A stretch of DNA of 8,038 nucleotides from Sutterella sp. (GTDB lineage Bacteria; Pseudomonadota; Gammaproteobacteria; Burkholderiales; Burkholderiaceae_F): NCBI GenBank assembly GCA_020025955.1, contig JAHHRF010000075.1, positions 1-8,038 of the forward strand. Reading direction: 5' to 3'. Below are positions 5,006 to 8,038 of the stretch, in pieces; position 1 is the stretch's first letter, and each line of letters starts with the position of its first letter. The notes under the pieces are model-generated. The model was not told where the DNA came from and ran no database searches. It saw only the letters and a list, made by a program, of their open reading frames with translations. The position numbers and the translations under genes were made by a program.

Positions 5006-6401
5006 TCAACAACGTCGCCCTCGCGACCACCAATTTGATCGACGTGAAGAACCGCGTCGTAACCACCGCGCTCGTCGTGATGACGCCGCCCCTGCTGAGG
5101 GTGACCGTTTTGATCGAGCTGAACGTATGGGCTATAACCGCTGGGAAAAGCCCGCGACGGAAGAGCGTCCGTCCGCCCCGCGCCGTCCGCGCACGCCGGG
5201 TGCCTTTGGCGGCGCCAAGAAGCGCACCCCGTTTCGCCGTGCGGGGGATGACCCCAAGTCGCGCGAATTGCGTCAGCGCCGTCGTGGCGTAATGGATCCG
5301 TCGGACGCCTACTCCGAATTGGGTCAGATGGGGATGGACGATGTGCCGATGCCCCAGAACCTTCGTATTGAACGCGATCCCGAAACCCCGACCGATAAGC
5401 TCCAGAAGGCTTTAGCGGATGCCGGTTTAGGCTCCCGCCGTCAGATGGAAAGCTTGATTGAGTCGGGTGTCGTGACCATCAACGGCGTTCGTGCCAAGTT
5501 GGGCGATCGTGTGGCCGCTGACGACATCATCCGTATTGAAGGCCGTCCCGTGCGTCGTGCTTCGGCTGAGTCGGGCGCGCCGCGTGTCTTGATGTACCAC
5601 AAGCCCGCGGGCGAAATCGTCTCCCGCGATGACCCGGAAGGTCGTCCGTCGGTCTTTTTCCGCTTGCCGCGCCTTCAGGGGCAGCGTTGGGTGGCTGTGG
5701 GTCGTTTGGACTACAACACCGAAGGGCTCCTCCTCTTTACCACGTCGGGTGAACTCGCTAACCGCTTAATGCACCCGCGCTACGAAATTGAGCGCGAGTA
5801 CGCCGTGCGTACCATCGGCGAAATCGAAGCCGAAGTCCTCCTAAAGCTCCAGGAAGGCATTGAACTCGAAGACGGTCCTGCCAAATTCGATTTGATCGAA
5901 GACTTGGGTGGCACGGGGATGAACCACTGGTACCGTGTGCAGATCCGTGAAGGTCGTAACCGCGAAGTGCGTCGTATCTTCGAAGCGGTGGGTTTAACGG
6001 TCTCTCGCTTGATCCGTACCCGCTACGGTCAGGTGTCGTTACCCAAGAGCTTGCCCCGCGGTAAGCGCATGGAATTAACCCCGCAAGAAGTCCGTACTTG
6101 GATTGCTGACCTTGAAGATGCTGCCAAGAAATTAGAAAAGTACGCCCCGCAAAAGGCCGAAGCCGCCAAGCAAGTCAAGGCCGCTGCCCGCGCCAAGGCT
6201 CGCATCGCGCGTATTGAAGCCGAACGCGAAGAAGCCAAGAAGGCGCGTAAGGGTGCGCGCTTTAAGGACGGTCAGAGTGACCGCACCGGTGTGCCCGCCT
6301 GGGAAGCCCGTGACATGAGCGATCGTCCGACGCAACGTCGTTCGAGCCGTGACACGACTGAACGCTCCACGCAACGTCGTTCGAGTCGCGACCGTCGCTA
6401 A
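4992..6401 (+). CDS. rluB: 23S rRNA pseudouridine synthase B, with long basic arms
   Basis: RluB-type enzymes convert uridine (position 2605 in E. coli numbering) of 23S rRNA to pseudouridine during ribosome assembly. From the TTG start the product has 469 residues, well over the roughly 290 of E. coli RluB. Residues 1-135 are an Arg/Asp-rich, probably disordered arm. An S4 RNA-binding domain spans about 136-183 (KLQKALADAGLGSRRQME). The synthase domain follows with KPAGE at 204, the catalytic motif GRLDYNTEG at 237-245 (Asp 240) and REGRNREVRR at 319-328. Residues 376-469 form a Lys/Ala/Arg-rich tail with a helical charged part and a repeated TQRRSSRD. RluB, RluE and RluF share this core; the S4 domain and scpB linkage favour RluB. 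The start is uncertain: ATG 5127 or 5292 would shorten the arm. A terminator follows the stop. Confidence 0.93.
   Translation: MKPSNQQRRPRDHQFDRREEPRRNHRARRDDAAPAEGDRFDRAERMGYNRWEKPATEERPSAPRRPRTPGAFGGAKKRTPFRRAGDDPKSRELRQRRRGVMDPSDAYSELGQMGMDDVPMPQNLRIERDPETPTDKLQKALADAGLGSRRQMESLIESGVVTINGVRAKLGDRVAADDIIRIEGRPVRRASAESGAPRVLMYHKPAGEIVSRDDPEGRPSVFFRLPRLQGQRWVAVGRLDYNTEGLLLFTTSGELANRLMHPRYEIEREYAVRTIGEIEAEVLLKLQEGIELEDGPAKFDLIEDLGGTGMNHWYRVQIREGRNREVRRIFEAVGLTVSRLIRTRYGQVSLPKSLPRGKRMELTPQEVRTWIADLEDAAKKLEKYAPQKAEAAKQVKAAARAKARIARIEAEREEAKKARKGARFKDGQSDRTGVPAWEARDMSDRPTQRRSSRDTTERSTQRRSSRDRR
6330..6385 (+). repeat. 39-bp-period direct repeat in the 3' end of rluB
   Basis: The 17-mer ACGCAACGTCGTTCGAG is found at 6330-6346 and again, without change, at 6369-6385. 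The period of 39 bp keeps frame and gives two copies of TQRRSSRD separated by TTERS. This looks like a recent in-frame duplication in a low-complexity tail. Confidence 0.85.
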
Positions 6402-6414
6402 GCCCTAAGACAAG

Positions 6415-6447
6415 AAGCCAGAGTGCTCAAGGCCCTCTGGCTTTTTT
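6415..6447 (+). terminator. Rho-independent terminator of the scpB-rluB operon
   Basis: AAGCCAGAG (6415-6423) pairs perfectly with CTCTGGCTT (6435-6443) around an 11-nt loop, and the stem runs into six T residues. It lies 13 nt after the rluB stop. Confidence 0.92.
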
Positions 6448-6611
6448 GCGCCTTGGGTTTACTCATTTGTCCGCAAGCGGTGAGATAGTTTAAAAGGTGA
6501 TACGCTTTAAATTTCAAAGTGTTAGAGCACTTAATTTAGACTTTGTGTCGTGATGCTGAAGCTCTTTTGTGAGGGGGCTTACGGTTACGTCATTACGGTA
6601 GGAGAGGGGAC
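6448..6611 (+). promoter_or_regulatory. Upstream region of the AAA_14 ATPase gene
   Basis: This AT-richer gap holds two TTTAAA palindromes (6489-6494 and 6506-6511), an AAGTG/CACTT inverted repeat (6517-6521 with 6528-6532), a weak promoter candidate TTCAAA (6513-6518) with TAGACT (6537-6542, 18 bp), and three TTACG repeats at 6579, 6585 and 6593. A strong Shine-Dalgarno, AGGAG at 6600-6604, is 7 nt before the ATG at 6612. The promoter call is weak; the ribosome site is clear. Confidence 0.4.
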
Positions 6612-7877
6612 ATGTTGACACCACGTTGGGCCTTAGAGGCGTTCGGGGAATTGTTAATGAGTTTTCGCATCGTCATGGTTGGGGGTGCGCTTCAGGTAGG
6701 CAAAACCACCTTGGTTAAGGCGGCGTCGCTATCCCACCCCCGTTACGTGGCGTTAGACGATCGGGCAACGTTCGAGGCGGTGCGTTTAAAGCCCGGTCAC
6801 GTTGTTCGTCGCACGTCAGGTGAAACCGTTGTGTTCGATGAGGGGCAAAGGCTTTGGAGCTTAATAGGGGAGATGAAGTACCAGGTCGACCGTGACCCCG
6901 CTCGCGGTCAATACGTGTTGGTCTGCTCCACCGACTACCGACGGCTGCCGGAGACCAATGAGTCGTTAGCCGGTCGCGTAGCCGACCTTCGACTGCGTTC
7001 GTTGACTGAGGCCGAACAACGTCACCGTTTGCCAGGCTTTTTGTCGAGCTTATTGAAGGGGTGTTTGCCCCGTAAGACGACGTACCCCTGCAGTCAACGT
7101 TTGATTGGGGAGGCGGCTATTCGCGGGGGCTTCCCTGAGGTGGTGGCGCTTCCCAGCGGGCACGCTCGCACAGCGTGGTTCCAGACGTACTTAAGAAAAG
7201 CGATTATCCCTAGTGTTCGCAGTCAATGGAAGATGAGAAAGGCGGCGTCCTTTGAAACGGTGCTCAAAGCGTGCGCACGGCAAGGGGCGTTCTTGAAAAA
7301 AGCACAAATAGCCTCCGAGACGGCGATGGCCTGGCCAACTGTTAGTCACTATGTCGACGTGGCCGAAGCGATGTACCTGATTGACTGTGTTGACTCCAAG
7401 TGGATGCGAGGCATGGGGCGATTTGCCAAAACGTCAAAGCGCTACTTCTCGGACAGTGGCTTACTGGCTAACCTGCTTAACGTTCGTGATGTGAACGAAT
7501 TATTAAAGCCCTCTCGACAGGCTCAGAAAAAGCTCAAGCACTTGCTTGAAACCTGGGTCTACAACCAACTGGCGTGCGAAGTCGATTTGTATCCGACGTG
7601 GCGGATTGAACACTTACGTACTCGCAGTCACGAAGTTGATTTCGTGATCACCAACGAGCGAGGTCGCCTAGTTGGCATCGAGGTTAAAGCCGGGGAGAAA
7701 ATTAGTAACGAGGACTTCCGCCATTTGAAATGGTTACAAGACCAGTATGGCAAAGATAACTTTACAGGGGTCATCCTTTATACGGGGCAGCGTGTACGCA
7801 CCGATGGGCATGGCAATGTCGCCCTCCCGATGTCGGCCCTTTGGGATGACTTCTCCACGTGGGAAGTGCCCCAGTAA
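6612..7877 (+). CDS. AAA_14 / DUF4143 ATPase with nuclease-like C-terminal domain
   Basis: The 421-residue protein has the two-part architecture of a widespread, poorly understood prokaryotic ATPase family. The N-terminal AAA part has P-loop GALQVGKT (25-32), Walker B VVFDE (73-77), KYQVDRD at 89-95 and SLAGRV at 118-123. The usual GPRQVGKT reads GGALQVGKT, and the usual GS after the sensor strand is CS (105-106), so it is slightly divergent. RGGFPE (171-176) leads to a winged-helix-like middle. The C-terminal DUF4143 part has LLETWVYNQL (311-320), EVDFV (341-345) and GIEVKA (355-360), which keep the Glu, Asp and Glu-x-Lys pattern of a PD-(D/E)XK-type fold. No signal peptide or membrane segment is seen. 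It is a single-gene unit with its own ribosome site. CTG encodes about 6 of 46 leucines, unlike its neighbours. Biological role is unknown; nuclease activity is inference. Confidence 0.88.
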   Translation: MLTPRWALEAFGELLMSFRIVMVGGALQVGKTTLVKAASLSHPRYVALDDRATFEAVRLKPGHVVRRTSGETVVFDEGQRLWSLIGEMKYQVDRDPARGQYVLVCSTDYRRLPETNESLAGRVADLRLRSLTEAEQRHRLPGFLSSLLKGCLPRKTTYPCSQRLIGEAAIRGGFPEVVALPSGHARTAWFQTYLRKAIIPSVRSQWKMRKAASFETVLKACARQGAFLKKAQIASETAMAWPTVSHYVDVAEAMYLIDCVDSKWMRGMGRFAKTSKRYFSDSGLLANLLNVRDVNELLKPSRQAQKKLKHLLETWVYNQLACEVDLYPTWRIEHLRTRSHEVDFVITNERGRLVGIEVKAGEKISNEDFRHLKWLQDQYGKDNFTGVILYTGQRVRTDGHGNVALPMSALWDDFSTWEVPQ

Positions 7878-7885
7878 CGTGACAC

Positions 7886-7907
7886 CAGCCCCCTTTTGAG
7901 GGGGCTG
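7886..7907. repeat. GC-rich hairpin after the ATPase gene, no T tail
   Basis: CAGCCCCC (7886-7893) pairs with GGGGGCTG (7900-7907) around loop TTTTGA, 8 nt after the stop. It is placed like a terminator, but ATTGGGG follows in place of T residues, and the opposite strand has no T tract either. It may protect the 3' end or work with Rho. Confidence 0.65.
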
Positions 7908-7951
7908 ATTGGGGAGGGGCTCAATAATCAATGTGGCTTTCAAATGTAAAT

Positions 7952-7984
7952 CCATACGATTCCATTAGAAGCCATACGATTTCC
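7952..7984. repeat. Imperfect direct repeat CCATACGATT, 20-bp period
   Basis: CCATACGATTCC at 7952-7963 and CCATACGATTTCC at 7972-7984 are spaced by 20 bp, about two helical turns. TCGTAT at 8026-8031 is an inverted partial copy. The last 160 bp of the window have no gene that I can support; this repeat could be an operator for a gene beyond the edge. Confidence 0.55.
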
Positions 7985-8038
7985 GCCTCCAATCTCGCTC
8001 TCTGCCCGCTCATTTGGGTTCCCTTTCGTATTAGCGAA

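Noticed and set aside
7886..7907. Intrinsic terminator of the ATPase gene
   Set aside because: The stem is good, but no T run follows on either strand, so it was listed as a hairpin only.
1..8038. CRISPR array, insertion sequence, prophage module or multi-gene defence system
   Set aside because: No regularly spaced repeats, transposase, integrase or phage gene was seen, and the ATPase and the XRE regulator are far apart with no partner genes.

Overview
The window looks like a chromosomal segment of a betaproteobacterium, most likely Burkholderiales and plausibly Sutterellaceae. This placement rests on family knowledge and gene order (rarA, serS and tRNA-Ser in a row; scpB running into a long, arginine-rich rluB) and on moderate GC. 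No database search was possible, and the genus is open. Most of the window is ordinary housekeeping DNA. I did not find a convincing undescribed multi-gene system; the parts that merit a second look are the regulatory and intergenic DNA and two accessory-looking genes.

Layout. Positions 1-93 hold the terminator of an upstream gene and a possible start-proximal promoter. Then come rarA (94-1500, AAA+ clamp-loader-like ATPase of stalled forks) and serS (1607-2920, seryl-tRNA synthetase) with its own terminator. A strong promoter follows, driving a CCA-encoding tRNA-Ser(CGA) at 3126-3216. Four hairpins (3225-3377) separate it from a convergent XRE-type regulator gene (3403-3855, minus strand). 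A gap of about 525 bp (3856-4381) is rich in inverted repeats and ends in an intrinsic terminator placed about 60 nt before scpB. scpB (4382-5005) and rluB (4992-6401) overlap by 14 nt and form an operon closed by a clear terminator. After a 164-bp gap comes an AAA_14/DUF4143 ATPase (6612-7877). The final 160 bp are non-coding and carry a hairpin and a short direct repeat.

How the genes relate. serS and tRNA-Ser supply an enzyme and one of its substrates, from separate transcription units. ScpB (condensin accessory subunit) and RluB (23S rRNA pseudouridine synthase) are translationally coupled. RarA acts at replication forks. The XRE regulator and the ATPase have no functional partner visible here. 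Both use the leucine codon CTG at about 13 percent, whereas the four housekeeping genes together use it about once in 155 leucines, so these two may have a different history.
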